Shown: positions 1-10,315, counted from the first letter of the stretch. The stretch is 64,000 bases of DNA from Christiangramia bathymodioli (GCA_009735695.1 SRSL01000003.1:434001-498000), one strand, 5' to 3'. A program made the numbers and translations. Notes: a model not told the origin generated them from the letters alone.

Positions 1-962
1 TCCTCGAGTTCTTTCAGTAATTTATCCTTACTCCAGCTGATTTCGGTTTCATTTACAAAGAATTTCCCTTCCTTTTCGATAATCCGCTCCCTGATCTCTT
101 CATTCAAATAAAACAGGTTGATCTCCCGTGGATTCACCTGTACATTATAGCCCAGTTCATTCAGTTTTTCAACTGCAGAACCTGTCTTTTCAAAAGATCG
201 CTTTTCGAGCAATTCGTGCTTGGCGTACGGAATAAAATGCTTTTTTAATTCGGCATCCTCCCCATCGATAATAACCAGGCCGTATTCACCAAAAAGCTTA
301 TCGGCTATATACCGGGTCGCATCGCTCAAATTATCATGTTCGAGGTAAGCTTTTCTGAAGAGCTCCTTCAAAAACTTTCCATTCTCGCTATCCCCGATTT
401 CAGCTGAAAATAACTGGAAAACCTCGTCCAGGCCTTCCGTAGACAAATAACCAACGGCTGTTTTTCCAGCACGCGCATCGGCGTTGTTCCATTTGAACTT
501 TTTTCCGTTGAGATTAAAGAAATTGATCTCTTCAAAATCATGATCCTCAGTAGCCATCCAGTAAACAGGCACAAAATGATGACCGGGAAATTTTTGCTTT
601 AATTTTTCGGTGAGGTTGATCGTGGAAACGATCTTATAAAGAAAATACAATGGCCCGGTAAACAGGTTCAACTGGTGCCCGGTAACTACTGTATAACTTT
701 TCTTATCGCCAAGCAGGTTGATGTTTCCCCTGGTTTTATCTGAAATTTCAATAGCGGCGTATTGTTTTTTCAGCACTTTTACCAGGTCTTTACGAATCTC
801 GTGATCAAATGAAGATTCCTTCTCAGCGATTTGTTTTTCAAAATTCTGAAGCTCAGGAAAATGACCATAAAGTTCTTTCAGTTCCTTTTTCTGCGAAAGA
901 TAATCCAGGATAAGATTCGAGAAATAATTGGTTTCGGGATACGAAATACAATCGGTTGGCAT
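1..962 (-). CDS. bshC: Bacillithiol synthase BshC, 3' end cut by window edge
   Basis: I translated this from the minus strand because it runs off the left edge. It starts at ATG 960-962 and stays open for 320 codons. BshC adds cysteine to GlcN-malate as the last step of bacillithiol synthesis in the cytoplasm. The family signatures are visible: VTGHQLNLFTGPLYF around residue 95 and PVYWMATEDHDFEEIN around residue 135. The C-terminal coiled-coil part and the stop lie outside the window. It diverges from the M14 peptidase, and a perfect -7 box (TATCTTTG) sits 19 bases upstream of its start. A second bacillithiol-linked gene, ytxJ, lies at 37.5-37.9 kb, which supports use of this thiol. Function is assigned from motif recall, with high confidence. 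Confidence 0.9.
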   Translation of the reverse strand, partial: MPTDCISYPETNYFSNLILDYLSQKKELKELYGHFPELQNFEKQIAEKESSFDHEIRKDLVKVLKKQYAAIEISDKTRGNINLLGDKKSYTVVTGHQLNLFTGPLYFLYKIVSTINLTEKLKQKFPGHHFVPVYWMATEDHDFEEINFFNLNGKKFKWNNADARAGKTAVGYLSTEGLDEVFQLFSAEIGDSENGKFLKELFRKAYLEHDNLSDATRYIADKLFGEYGLVIIDGEDAELKKHFIPYAKHELLEKRSFEKTGSAVEKLNELGYNVQVNPREINLFYLNEEIRERIIEKEGKFFVNETEISWSKDKLLKELE

Positions 963-980
963 AAGCTTTTCTTGAGTTTG

Positions 981-1011
981 CAAAGATATCGAAGATAGGG
1001 ATTTTATTAAC
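981..1011 (-). promoter_or_regulatory. Promoter of bshC (Bacteroidota type)
   Basis: Read on the minus strand, 988-981 is TATCTTTG, a perfect match to the TAnnTTTG -7 box. The -33 region falls in GTTA/TTAG, inside the palindrome at 1009-1023. The start codon is about 19 bases downstream of the box. Confidence 0.55.
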
Positions 1012-1023
1012 TAAATTTTAGTT
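1009..1023. promoter_or_regulatory. Perfect 7+1+7 palindrome between divergent promoters
   Basis: AACTAAATTTTAGTT is a perfect inverted repeat with a one-base centre. It covers the -33 region of both divergent genes (bshC and the M14 peptidase). A similar half-site (ATTTTAGTTT) recurs at 1065-1074, just before the M14 start codon. It could be an operator for a dimeric repressor, or simply two overlapping -33 elements. No regulator gene is adjacent. Confidence 0.4.
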
Positions 1024-1048
1024 AATTCCGGGCTAGGTACTATCTTTA
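1018..1048 (+). promoter_or_regulatory. Promoter of the M14/M16 peptidase pair
   Basis: TTAG at 1018-1021, 19 bases, then TATCTTTA at 1041-1048. This is one mismatch from consensus in each box and has the expected spacing. It lies 27 bases before the ATG at 1076. Confidence 0.45.
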
Positions 1049-1075
1049 CTCGGCTTTTAAAAAATTTTAGTTTAA

Positions 1076-3568
1076 ATGAAATATATCGTCAGCTCCCTAA
1101 GTGTATTCTTCTTCAGTCTACAACTACTAGTTTCTCAAAATCTACAAACCCCTTCAGAATTCCTGGGTTATGAACTGGGCTCCCAGTTTTCCCGGCATGC
1201 TGATGTGGTTGATTATTTCAGCCATGTTGCTGAAAATTCCAGCATGGTCGAGTACCATACCTACGGAAAGACCAACGAGCGCCGGCCGCTGACCTATGCG
1301 GTAATATCTTCTGAAGCTAACCTGAACAACCTGGAGCAGATCAGGAAAAATCATTTGAAAAACGCCGGAATTGGTGACGGCTCAGGTAGTTCTGATGTCG
1401 CTATTGTCTGGCTGAGTTATAATGTTCACGGGAATGAAGCCTCGAGTACTGAAGCATCTATGAAGACGCTATATCATTTGATCACCGAAAAAACCGACTG
1501 GCTGGAGAATACCGTGGTCATTATCGATCCCTGTATCAACCCCGATGGTCGTGACCGCTACGCCAACTGGTATAACCAGGTGAAGGCCGAGCCTTATTCC
1601 ACCTTACAGGAAGCAACGGAACATCATGAGCCATGGCCTGGCGGAAGACCCAATCATTATCTTTTTGACCTGAACCGTGACTGGGCCTGGGCCACACAGG
1701 TGGAAACCCGCCAGCGATTAAAGATCTATAACCAGTGGTTACCTCATATACATGTAGATTTTCATGAGCAGGGAATCAATGAACCTTATTATTTTGCGCC
1801 GGCTGCGGAACCTTTCCACGAAGTGATCTCTCCTTTCCAGCGCGATTTCCAGACCCGCATCGGGAAAAATCACGCCCGATATTTCGATAAGGAAGGCTGG
1901 TTGTATTTTACCGGAGAACGATTTGACCTTCTGTACCCAAGTTATGGCGATACCTATCCAACCTATATGGGCGCGATCGGGATGACCTACGAGCAGGCTG
2001 GTCACGGAAGAGCCGGCCTTGGTATTCAAACCGATGAAGGCTATGTACTTACCCTGAAAGACCGGGTGGAACATCATTTTACCACCGGAATCTCGACGGT
2101 TGAAGTCGCTGCAAACAATATCGCCGAACTGAATACAGAATTCAAAAATTACTTTAAGGATGGTGATTTTAACTATCGTAGCTATGCCCTGCAGGGCAAT
2201 CAGGACCGTCTTCGCGCCTTAACTGAATTATTAGACAGGCACGAGATAAAGTATGCCTATTCAAATAATAACAACCGAATTAGCGGGCACAGTTTTAAGG
2301 AAAATGGAGATGGGACTTTGACTGCCGATCAAAATACGCTGGTTGTTTCTACCAATCAGCCAAAAGGGAAAATGGTAAAGGTCTTATTTGAACCAGAGGC
2401 GAAACTTTCAGATTCTCTTACGTATGATATTACTGCCTGGAGCCTTCCGTATGCCTATGGTCTGAACGGAATTGGCAGCAAAAGAATTATCGAAGCCTCC
2501 GGTAAAGCACCGGCCTCGAGCTTTCAGAATACAGCCAATCCTTCCGGAGCCGGTTATATTTCAAAATGGAACAGCATGCAGGATGCGGAATTCCTGGCTG
2601 CCCTATTAAAGAATGATATCAAGGTTCGCTTTAGTGAAGTTCCTTTTGAAAGCAATGGGCAGAAATTTGAACGAGGAAGCCTGGTGATCACCAAAAGCGA
2701 CAACAGGCAGGTGAATGATTTTGATAAAAAAGTAATTGAAATCGCCAACGAATACGAAAGACAACTTACCACGGCGAACACCAGTTTCGCAGGAAGCGGA
2801 CCCGATTTTGGCTCTTCCAGCATCAAGATCATCAATAAAAGCAGGATCGGAGTTCTTAGAGGCGACGAGGTTTCATCGCTTAGTTTTGGAGAGGTTTGGT
2901 ACTTCTTCGAACAGGAACTGAATTACCCCGTTGTACCACTGGACACCGATTATTTCAACCGACTCGACCTCAGCGAATTCAATACCATCATCATGCCTTC
3001 GGGCTGGTATTCAGGTTTTCTTACCGAAGACACCATGAAAAAGATCACAGAATGGGTTAAAAATGGTGGAAAACTGATCCCTATCGGAAATGCCGTTGGA
3101 AGTTTCGCCGGAAAGGAAGGATTTGGTCTTGAAGAAAATAAAAAAGCTGAAAAAGACAGCGCTGCCATCAAAAATAACCTGGTGCCTTATGCAGAGCGTG
3201 AGCGCGAAAGCATTAAAAATCTTATCACCGGAAGCATTATTCGCACCCAGGTTGATAATACCCATCCAATGGGCTTCGGTTATGATGATGACTATTTTAC
3301 GCTGAAATTGAGCAGCGACAGCTATTCCTTCCTGGAGAACGGATATAATGTTGCTTATATCAAAGAACCGGAGGTAGTTTCTGGTTTTGCCGGAAGCGAA
3401 GCGGTGAAAAACCTTAATAATTCACTGGTTTTCGGCGAAGTACCTTTAGGCCAGGGTAGCGTGATCTATATGGTAGACAACCCCTTGTTCAGGGCTTTTT
3501 GGCAGAACGGGAAACTCTTTTTCGTAAACGCGCTTTTCCTGACCAATAATTCGGTTGCAGACCTTTAA
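1076..3568 (+). CDS. Secreted M14-family zinc carboxypeptidase with C-terminal GATase-like domain
   Basis: 830 aa with an N-terminal signal peptide (hydrophobic 5-20). The M14 peptidase domain covers about residues 25-370. Likely zinc ligands are His118 and Glu121 in YNVHGNEASSTE, with the later His in HVDFHEQG near 230. The likely catalytic Glu is 306 in MTYEQAGHG. INPDGRDR (near 155) and DLNRDWAW (near 200) are typical of the large Bacteroidota M14 proteins. Residues about 615-710 look like a class-I glutamine-amidotransferase/DJ-1-like fold. It should act outside the inner membrane on peptides; the substrate is unknown. The M16 peptidase gene follows after 10 bases, so the two are probably one transcript. 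Confidence 0.85.
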   Translation: MKYIVSSLSVFFFSLQLLVSQNLQTPSEFLGYELGSQFSRHADVVDYFSHVAENSSMVEYHTYGKTNERRPLTYAVISSEANLNNLEQIRKNHLKNAGIGDGSGSSDVAIVWLSYNVHGNEASSTEASMKTLYHLITEKTDWLENTVVIIDPCINPDGRDRYANWYNQVKAEPYSTLQEATEHHEPWPGGRPNHYLFDLNRDWAWATQVETRQRLKIYNQWLPHIHVDFHEQGINEPYYFAPAAEPFHEVISPFQRDFQTRIGKNHARYFDKEGWLYFTGERFDLLYPSYGDTYPTYMGAIGMTYEQAGHGRAGLGIQTDEGYVLTLKDRVEHHFTTGISTVEVAANNIAELNTEFKNYFKDGDFNYRSYALQGNQDRLRALTELLDRHEIKYAYSNNNNRISGHSFKENGDGTLTADQNTLVVSTNQPKGKMVKVLFEPEAKLSDSLTYDITAWSLPYAYGLNGIGSKRIIEASGKAPASSFQNTANPSGAGYISKWNSMQDAEFLAALLKNDIKVRFSEVPFESNGQKFERGSLVITKSDNRQVNDFDKKVIEIANEYERQLTTANTSFAGSGPDFGSSSIKIINKSRIGVLRGDEVSSLSFGEVWYFFEQELNYPVVPLDTDYFNRLDLSEFNTIIMPSGWYSGFLTEDTMKKITEWVKNGGKLIPIGNAVGSFAGKEGFGLEENKKAEKDSAAIKNNLVPYAERERESIKNLITGSIIRTQVDNTHPMGFGYDDDYFTLKLSSDSYSFLENGYNVAYIKEPEVVSGFAGSEAVKNLNNSLVFGEVPLGQGSVIYMVDNPLFRAFWQNGKLFFVNALFLTNNSVADL

Positions 3569-3578
3569 TATCTAAAAA

Positions 3579-6398
3579 ATGAAATTTCAATTATCCATAT
3601 TTAGCATCCTGTTTCTGACTTTTTCGCAGCTGATCCAGGCACAGGAAAAGTCCGATTCCCATTCAGTAGACTTTGAAAGCTTTCAGCTGGAAAACGGGCT
3701 GAAGGTGATCATGCACGAAGACCATTCCGATCCGGTTGTTGCCGTGGCTTTAACTGCTCACGTGGGTTCGGCCCGGGAAAAGGAAGGTCGCACAGGATTT
3801 GCACATCTATTCGAGCATTTGCTTTTCCTGGAGTCTGAAAATCTCGGGAAAGGCGGGCTGGACAAGATGAGTGCGAGAATTGGTGGTTCCGGGGCAAACG
3901 GATCAACCAGCCGGGACCGTACCAATTATTATCAAACCGTGCCTAACGACGCACTTGAAAAGATGCTTTGGGCCGAAGCTGACAAACTGGGCTACTTCAT
4001 CAATACGGTAACCGAACCCGTGCTAGCCAAGGAAAAGCAGGTGGTGAAAAACGAAAAAAGGCAGGGCGTAGATAACCGGCCTTATGGTCATGATATGTAC
4101 GTGATCGACCGCAACCTGTACCCCGAAGGGCATCCCTACAGCTGGCAGGTGATTGGCAGCCTGGAAGATCTTCAGAATGCAAGCCTGGAGGACGTAAAGG
4201 AATTCTACAATAAATGGTACACACCCAACAACGTGATCCTAACCATTTCGGGAGACTTTGATCCGGAACAGGCTCGGGACTGGGTTCACAAATATTTTGA
4301 TGAGATCCCACGAGGTCCTGAAGTTGAAAAACTGGAAAAACAAATGGTAAGTCTCGAGAAGACTAAAAAGCTTTACCACGAGGACAATTTCGCCAAGTTG
4401 CCTGAATTAACACTTACCTGGCCTTCGGTTTACACCAATCATCCCGATTCGTATGCACTTCAGATCCTTGCGAGCTACCTGGCGGATGGTAAAAATGCGC
4501 CGCTGTACAAGAAGCTGGTTGAAGAAGAAAAATTAAGCGGAAGGATAAGCATGTTCGATTATGAATCAGAACTGGCCGGCCAGCTGATGCTGCAGGTAAG
4601 AGCCTATGAAAACGTAGACCTGGACCAGGTGCAGCAGGCCATCAAGGAGGTGTTTTCAGAATTTGGGAAGAATGGAATTCCGCAGAAAGATCTTGATCGA
4701 ATCAAGGCCGGACTCGAAACCGACTTTTACAACCAGATTTCCAGCGTCCTGGGAAAAGGCTTTCAGCTTGCTCAATACGAGATCTATACAGGCGACCCTA
4801 ACAACCTGAACAAGGAAGTGCAAAATTTGCTGTCGGTTTCAGAACAGGACGTCATGAATGTATTCAGAAAATATGTTCAGGATAAAAATTATGTGGCTAC
4901 CAGTTTTGTTCCAAAGGGATCGCCAGAACTGGCTTTAGAAGGTTCAGATAAGGCTGAAGTGATCGAGGAAAAGATCGTAGAAGGAGCCGAAGAGATATTC
5001 GACCCGAGCCAGCAGGCCAGTTATGAAAAAACGCCTTCAAGCTTCGACCGAAGCATTGAACCGCCATACCACGGAAAGCCTGAAACCCGGGTGCCCGATA
5101 TCTGGGAGCAGAACCTGCCTTCAGGAATGAAAGTAATGGGAATTACGAATAAAGAAGTTCCGCTGGTACGATTCAGCCTGGACATCAAAGGTGGCCAGTT
5201 ACTCGAAAAGCCTGAACAGGCCGGGATCTCGAATTTACTGGCTGAAATGATGACCAAGGGAACGGCCAACAAAACTGCCGCCGAACTGGAGGAAGCCATC
5301 GAAATGCTTGGGGCCTCGATCTATGTAAATTCCGAAGAAGAAAAGATCACGATCAGCGGGAACACCCTGGCCAAGAACTACGACAAGACCCTTGAGCTGG
5401 TTAAGGAAATTTTGCTGCAGCCGCGCTGGGATGAAGAAGAGTTTGAACTGGTAAAACAGCAGATCTTAAGCAGGCTTCAGGAGCAAAGAGGTGACCCATT
5501 ACAAATTGCCTCTAACGAATTCAATAAACTCATCTACGGAGAAGACGGCATACTTTCTTTCAATTTGCTTGGAAATACCGAATCTGTAAACAATATCAGT
5601 CTTAACGACCTGAAGAATTTTTACGAGGAAAACCTCTCGCCACTGGCAGCCTCCTTTCTGGTGGTGGGAGCCATCGAAAAAGATACAGCTCTGAAACCGG
5701 TACGTGGGATCTCTGCGAACTGGCCACCAAAAAACATCGATTTCCCGGAGTTTCCGGATCCTGAGCTGCCTAAAAAATCCAAAGTTTATTTTTACGATGT
5801 TCCGGGTGCCAAGCAATCCATAATCAGCTTCGGAGCGCCTGCCCTTTCGGCTACCGATGAGGATTTTTATCCTGCCGAGGTCATGAATTACCGACTTGGG
5901 GGTGGAAGTTTTGCCTCACAGCTAACCCAGGAACTAAGAGAGAACAAAGGCTACACCTACGGGATACGATCAAGGTTCACCCAGCGGAATTATATTGGTC
6001 CGTTCCAAATAAGCAGCGGCGTGCGAACCAATATCACGTATGAGGCTACTGAACTTATCCGTAATATCCTGAGGAATTATCCGCAAAGCTTCAAGCCTTC
6101 AGATCTTGAAGTTACCCAAAGCTATATGATAAAAAGCAATGCCAGGAGATTTGAAACTCTTGGCGCCAAGCTTAATATGCTACAGGAGATCAGCGATTTT
6201 GGCTATGATTACGATTATATCAAACAAAGGGAAAAATTGGTGGAAGATATGAGCGTGATGCAGATCCAGGAGCTGGCCAGGCAATATGTGAATCCCGAAA
6301 GGATGTATTTCCTGATCGTTGGCGATGCCGAAACACAATTAGAGAAACTGGATCAGCTTGGATTTGGGGAACCAATCCTGCTTAATCCGGAGGAATAA
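3579..6398 (+). CDS. Secreted M16 (insulinase/pitrilysin-type) zinc peptidase, two-repeat form
   Basis: 939 aa with a signal peptide ending at about residue 21 (AQEKSD follows). The inverted zinc motif HxxEH is His76-Leu-Phe-Glu79-His80, with the third ligand likely Glu159 in VVKNEKRQ. The N-terminal active M16 half (about 35-480) is followed by a linker and a second M16 half (about 510-930). The second half lacks HxxEH but keeps the tail motif ENKGYTYGIRSRF. This is the usual layout for periplasmic M16 proteases, where two clam-shell halves enclose unfolded peptides. It lies 10 bases after the M14 gene and is followed by a strong terminator, so it closes a two-gene peptidase operon. Confidence 0.9.
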   Translation: MKFQLSIFSILFLTFSQLIQAQEKSDSHSVDFESFQLENGLKVIMHEDHSDPVVAVALTAHVGSAREKEGRTGFAHLFEHLLFLESENLGKGGLDKMSARIGGSGANGSTSRDRTNYYQTVPNDALEKMLWAEADKLGYFINTVTEPVLAKEKQVVKNEKRQGVDNRPYGHDMYVIDRNLYPEGHPYSWQVIGSLEDLQNASLEDVKEFYNKWYTPNNVILTISGDFDPEQARDWVHKYFDEIPRGPEVEKLEKQMVSLEKTKKLYHEDNFAKLPELTLTWPSVYTNHPDSYALQILASYLADGKNAPLYKKLVEEEKLSGRISMFDYESELAGQLMLQVRAYENVDLDQVQQAIKEVFSEFGKNGIPQKDLDRIKAGLETDFYNQISSVLGKGFQLAQYEIYTGDPNNLNKEVQNLLSVSEQDVMNVFRKYVQDKNYVATSFVPKGSPELALEGSDKAEVIEEKIVEGAEEIFDPSQQASYEKTPSSFDRSIEPPYHGKPETRVPDIWEQNLPSGMKVMGITNKEVPLVRFSLDIKGGQLLEKPEQAGISNLLAEMMTKGTANKTAAELEEAIEMLGASIYVNSEEEKITISGNTLAKNYDKTLELVKEILLQPRWDEEEFELVKQQILSRLQEQRGDPLQIASNEFNKLIYGEDGILSFNLLGNTESVNNISLNDLKNFYEENLSPLAASFLVVGAIEKDTALKPVRGISANWPPKNIDFPEFPDPELPKKSKVYFYDVPGAKQSIISFGAPALSATDEDFYPAEVMNYRLGGGSFASQLTQELRENKGYTYGIRSRFTQRNYIGPFQISSGVRTNITYEATELIRNILRNYPQSFKPSDLEVTQSYMIKSNARRFETLGAKLNMLQEISDFGYDYDYIKQREKLVEDMSVMQIQELARQYVNPERMYFLIVGDAETQLEKLDQLGFGEPILLNPEE

Positions 6399-6425
6399 TA
6401 CAAATTTTATAAAAGTTTTAAGGCA

Positions 6426-6454
6426 AAGGCGGAACAGGTAGTTCCGCCTTTTTT
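6426..6454 (+). terminator. Rho-independent terminator after the peptidase pair
   Basis: AAGGCGGAAC (6426-6435), loop AGGTA, GTTCCGCCTT (6441-6450), then a T run. The stem is a perfect 10 bp. Confidence 0.9.
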
Positions 6455-6496
6455 CTATCTTATCCAAATCTGAAATGACCAGAAAATCAAATCCGT

Positions 6497-7189
6497 TTGT
6501 CTGAAAAAGCATCATATATACTTACCGGAAGTATTATCGTTGGGTTATTAGCGATCTATTTTTTCCACCCGCCTTTCAAAGAATTTATAGACCATACCTG
6601 GGATATTCTCTGGAGCGAAGACGAGGAAAGGATCAGTGCCTATTTTAAGAATTTCGGCGTTTGGGGACCAATCGCCATTATCCTGATCATGATCCTGCAG
6701 ATCTTCCTGGTGGTATTCCCATCCTGGTTACCCATGATTGTAGCGGTTCTGGCCTATGGTTTCTGGGGAGGAGCTTTTATTTCGATCGCCGGAGTATTTT
6801 GCGCTTCCAGTATCGCGTTCTACCTGGGAAAATGGCTCGGAGAAGACAACCTTGAAAAGGTAATGGGCAAATCGAAAAACAAAAAAGCCGAGCGCTGGAT
6901 CTCAGAATACGGATTCTGGACCATTGCCATTTTCAGGATATCTCCATTTCTCTCGAATGATGCCATAAGTATCATCGCCGGAATGCTGAGCATGAAATAC
7001 CGAAAATTCATACTCGCCACCCTAACCGGAATTGTCCCTCTCTCTTTCGCAATCGCCTATTTTGGTCAGGATACCGATACCCTGAAAAACGGACTTTACT
7101 GGATAGGTGGCGGTGGAATTCTTATTTACGGGATCTATGTCTATATAGATTACAGGAAGCGAAAAAAGCTAAAATCCCAGAATGCCTAA
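6497..7189 (+). CDS. TVP38/TMEM64 family (SNARE-associated) membrane protein
   Basis: 230 aa with about five or six hydrophobic segments. The family core is visible: LPMIVAVLAYGFWGGAFIS followed by FYLGKWLGED, and later the RISPFLSNDAISIIAGMLSM loop. The start must be TTG at 6497-6499. The ATG at 6475 is out of frame and stops within ten codons, and the next in-frame Met lies inside the second membrane segment. Members of this DedA-like superfamily sit in the cytoplasmic membrane, and some move lipids across it; the substrate here is unknown. The DUF2459 gene follows after 11 bases, suggesting cotranscription. Confidence 0.8.
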   Translation: MSEKASYILTGSIIVGLLAIYFFHPPFKEFIDHTWDILWSEDEERISAYFKNFGVWGPIAIILIMILQIFLVVFPSWLPMIVAVLAYGFWGGAFISIAGVFCASSIAFYLGKWLGEDNLEKVMGKSKNKKAERWISEYGFWTIAIFRISPFLSNDAISIIAGMLSMKYRKFILATLTGIVPLSFAIAYFGQDTDTLKNGLYWIGGGGILIYGIYVYIDYRKRKKLKSQNA

Positions 7190-7200
7190 AACCAGGAAGG

Positions 7201-7866
7201 ATGCAACGATTTTTTCGTTTTCTTAAAAATCTGCTTCTACTTATAATAATGCCGGCACTTATTTACCTGTTGCTAAATTTGATAGGCGCTATCATCCCTG
7301 TCAATAGCGGGTCGGGTTCTGAAAAAGGGAACATTAAGATCTACCTCATCCAGAACGGCACTCACACCGATATCGTCCTGCCCGTTAGCAATCAAATCCA
7401 GAACTGGAAGGAAACGATCCCTTCATCCAATTTTTCTACGCCTCGACAAACGGCTTATTATGCCTTTGGCTGGGGTGACCGGGAGTTCTACAGAACTACC
7501 CCGCAGTGGGATGACCTGGAAATTACAACTGCCGTGAATAGTCTGTTTCTGAATACACCTTCAGCGATCCATGTGACCAGGATGGATTTTCCGCAAACAC
7601 GAAATCATATTCAGCTAAAATTAACCGAAGCTCAATACCAGAAGCTTTCAGAATATATCTTAAAACATTTCGAAAGAAATGTAAACGGGAATCCCGTACA
7701 GCTTGACTTCAGCTATACTCAAGATGATATTTTTTTCGAATCGAAGTCTTCCTTCCACGCCTTCAGAACCTGCAATACCTGGGTTAACAGCGCCATGAAA
7801 TATGCCGGCCTTGAAGCCTGCCTCTGGACCGCCTTCTCTCAGGTTATCTTCTGGAAATATTCCTGA
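7201..7866 (+). CDS. DUF2459 / TIGR02117 family protein
   Basis: 221 aa. It begins with a hydrophobic anchor or signal segment (residues 8-32), so the rest is probably periplasmic. The family features IYLIQNGTHTDIVLPV (about 50-65) and GWGDREFYRTTPQWDDL (about 95-111) are clear. A late RTCNTWVNSAMKYAGL segment holds a Cys-Asn pair that could belong to an active site, resembling NlpC/P60-type amidases, but this is inference. No biochemical function is established for the family to my knowledge. It probably shares a transcript with the TVP38-like gene. Confidence 0.75.
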   Translation: MQRFFRFLKNLLLLIIMPALIYLLLNLIGAIIPVNSGSGSEKGNIKIYLIQNGTHTDIVLPVSNQIQNWKETIPSSNFSTPRQTAYYAFGWGDREFYRTTPQWDDLEITTAVNSLFLNTPSAIHVTRMDFPQTRNHIQLKLTEAQYQKLSEYILKHFERNVNGNPVQLDFSYTQDDIFFESKSSFHAFRTCNTWVNSAMKYAGLEACLWTAFSQVIFWKYS

Positions 7867-7952
7867 GCAGTTTTATCATTTTTTTATAATTGAAGAATCT
7901 TTATTGGTGTTCAAATATCTTATTTTCAGATATATAACCAACAAGTAAAGAA

Positions 7953-9245
7953 ATGAGTCTTTCCCGAAATGAAAAAGACATCTCGAAATATATTCATCAC
8001 CTGGGCAACAGCTATGATCTTGAGCCACTGATGGAGCGCATTGGTGATTCCCGGTATGTCCTTCTTGGTGAAGCCAGCCATGGTACCCACGAATATTACA
8101 CCTGGCGGGCCGAAATTTCCAAGCGCCTTATCAAGGAAAAAGGCTTTGATTTTATAGCCGTGGAAGGAGACTGGCCGGATTGTTTCAATATTAACAAATG
8201 GATCAAGAACGGTGATGACCAGGAAATACAGAGCGTGCTCGAAGAATTCAAAAGATGGCCAACCTGGATGTGGGCTAACTGGGAGATCGCGGCCTTCGCC
8301 AATTGGCTGAAATCACATAACCAGGAGTGCCCGGCTTCTGAAAAAGTTGGTTTTTACGGCCTGGATGTCTATAGTTTATGGGAAAGCATGGAACTTATCG
8401 TAAGTTATCTAGAAAAGGAAGATCCAGACACTGCCGAACTGGCCAGGAAGGCGATGATGTGTTTTCAGCCTTATAAGGAAAGAGATTCTTACGGATCTAT
8501 TTTCAGCAGAGCTAAACCCGGTTGCCAGGAACAGGTGGTAGAGCTCCTCAAAAAGGTAAGACAGCGTTCTCACAATTATGATCAATCCCTGGAAGCCGAT
8601 CTAAATGCAGAAATGAACGCCCTTGTGATGGCGAATGCCGAAAAATACTATAAGGCTATGTCTGACTTTACCCAGAATTCCTGGAACGTTCGCGACAGGC
8701 ATATGATGGAAAGTCTCGACAAACTTTTAGATTATCACGGAGACGATTCTAAAGTGATCGTCTGGGCGCATAACACTCATATTGGTGATGCGCGGGCTAC
8801 TGATATGGCCAACCACGGACTCTTTAACCTGGGAGAGCTGGTACGAATAGAAAAAGGCATGAGGAATACGGTTCTGGTAGGTTTTGGATCCTATGCAGGT
8901 TCGGTGATCGCCGGAAAGTCATGGGGCGCTCCCATACAGGAAATGGAACTTCCGGAAGCTATTCCAGGGAGTTTTGAACATACATTACATAACCAGAACC
9001 AACACAATCAACTGATAATCTTTGACGAGCATCCCAGCCTTTCAGAAGCATTTGAAGATAAGATTGGCCACAGGGCCGTTGGAGTAGTTTATGATCCCGA
9101 TGATGAAAGGTCGAATTATGTGCCGTCCGAAATACCCGAAAGATATGATGCCTTTATTTACCTGGACCGCACCCAGGGATTGCATCCATTGAAATATAAA
9201 CCCGAAGGAAAGTTAACTCCCGAAACCTTCCCCTTCGGAATCTAA
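7953..9245 (+). CDS. Erythromycin-esterase family hydrolase
   Basis: 430 aa, cytosolic. The family signature [18 protein letters not shown] starts at residue 38. Glu40, His43 and His46 correspond to the Glu/His residues used in Ere-type esterases. VEGDWPDC and [16 protein letters not shown] also fit the family. Most chromosomal members are not proven macrolide esterases, so a resistance role should not be assumed. It is 11 bases upstream of the class I FBP aldolase gene and probably cotranscribed; their metabolic link is not obvious. The first ATG (7953) fits the conserved N-terminus. Confidence 0.85.
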   Translation: MSLSRNEKDISKYIHHLGNSYDLEPLMERIGDSRYVLLGEASHGTHEYYTWRAEISKRLIKEKGFDFIAVEGDWPDCFNINKWIKNGDDQEIQSVLEEFKRWPTWMWANWEIAAFANWLKSHNQECPASEKVGFYGLDVYSLWESMELIVSYLEKEDPDTAELARKAMMCFQPYKERDSYGSIFSRAKPGCQEQVVELLKKVRQRSHNYDQSLEADLNAEMNALVMANAEKYYKAMSDFTQNSWNVRDRHMMESLDKLLDYHGDDSKVIVWAHNTHIGDARATDMANHGLFNLGELVRIEKGMRNTVLVGFGSYAGSVIAGKSWGAPIQEMELPEAIPGSFEHTLHNQNQHNQLIIFDEHPSLSEAFEDKIGHRAVGVVYDPDDERSNYVPSEIPERYDAFIYLDRTQGLHPLKYKPEGKLTPETFPFGI

Positions 9246-9256
9246 AACAACCAATC

Positions 9257-10315
9257 ATGAAAAATTTAAATGAAATTGAAAACATTCTAGGTGAAGACGC
9301 AGCTTATTACCTGGAACATACCTGCAAAAAGATACCAGCAGAACGAATTCTGGCGCCGGGACCAGGTACGGTTGAGTCTTTTATCGACAGTGACCGAAAT
9401 CCGCAAAGTCTACGCAGTCTTGTCCAGTTATATGGGCACGGTAACCTTGGCGGAACCGGGTATTTGAATATTTTGCCCATAGACCAGGGAATTGAGCATT
9501 CAGCGGCCTTTTCGTTCTATAAGAACCAGGAGTATTTTGATCCTGAAAATATCATTAACCTGGCCATTGAAGCAGGTTGTAATGGCGTTGCATCCACTTT
9601 TGGTGTGCTGGCACGACATGCAAGGCGCTTCGCTCATAAGGTGCCTTTCGTTGTAAAGATTAACCATAACGAACTCCTCACCTATCCCAATAAATACGAC
9701 CAGATCCCTTATGGTACGGTGAAAGAGGCCTGGAATCTGGGAGCTGTGGCTATTGGAGCGACCATTTATTTTGGCTCAGAAGAAAGCAACAGGCAGATCG
9801 TTGAGATCGCCCGGGCTTTTGAAGAAGCACACGAGCTGGGAATGGCAACTATTCTATGGTGCTATACCCGGAATTCAGATTTTAAGAAAGATGGAGAAGA
9901 TTATCATTCGGCAGCCGATCTTACCGGGCAGGCGAATCATTTAGGGGTCACCATCAAGGCTGATGTGATCAAACAAAAATTACCTACCACCAATTTTGGA
10001 TACCAGAATATCGATTTTGGTAAATATGATGATGACATGTACGAAAAGCTCAGCACCGACCATCCAATAGACCTGTGCCGGTACCAGGTGGCGAATTGCT
10101 ATATGGGAAAAATAGGACTCATCAATTCAGGTGGTGGTTCCAAAGGAGAGTCCGACGAAAAAGAGGCCGTTCGCACTGCCGTAATTAACAAGCGAGCCGG
10201 TGGCGCAGGACTCATCATGGGCAGGAAAGCTTTCCAGCGTCCTTTAAAAGAAGGGGTGGAAATATTGAATAAAGTACAGTCAGTATATTTGGAGGACAAA
10301 ATTACGATTGCCTGA
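9257..10315 (+). CDS. fbaB: Class I fructose-bisphosphate aldolase (DhnA/FbaB type)
   Basis: 352 aa, the archaeal/FbaB type of Schiff-base aldolase. It interconverts fructose 1,6-bisphosphate with DHAP and GAP in glycolysis and gluconeogenesis. The likely Schiff-base lysine is Lys239 in [19 protein letters not shown] (about 76-85) binds near the active site, and the phosphate-binding end carries [11 protein letters not shown] and [15 protein letters not shown]. Length matches E. coli FbaB. Its last 14 bases overlap the 3' end of rimO on the opposite strand, a tail-to-tail overlap that leaves no room for a separate terminator. Confidence 0.9.
   Translation: MKNLNEIENILGEDAAYYLEHTCKKIPAERILAPGPGTVESFIDSDRNPQSLRSLVQLYGHGNLGGTGYLNILPIDQGIEHSAAFSFYKNQEYFDPENIINLAIEAGCNGVASTFGVLARHARRFAHKVPFVVKINHNELLTYPNKYDQIPYGTVKEAWNLGAVAIGATIYFGSEESNRQIVEIARAFEEAHELGMATILWCYTRNSDFKKDGEDYHSAADLTGQANHLGVTIKADVIKQKLPTTNFGYQNIDFGKYDDDMYEKLSTDHPIDLCRYQVANCYMGKIGLINSGGGSKGESDEKEAVRTAVINKRAGGAGLIMGRKAFQRPLKEGVEILNKVQSVYLEDKITIA

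Noticed and set aside
7953-9245. Macrolide resistance gene
   Set aside because: The family match is clear, but most chromosomal relatives have no proven macrolide activity and there is no resistance context.
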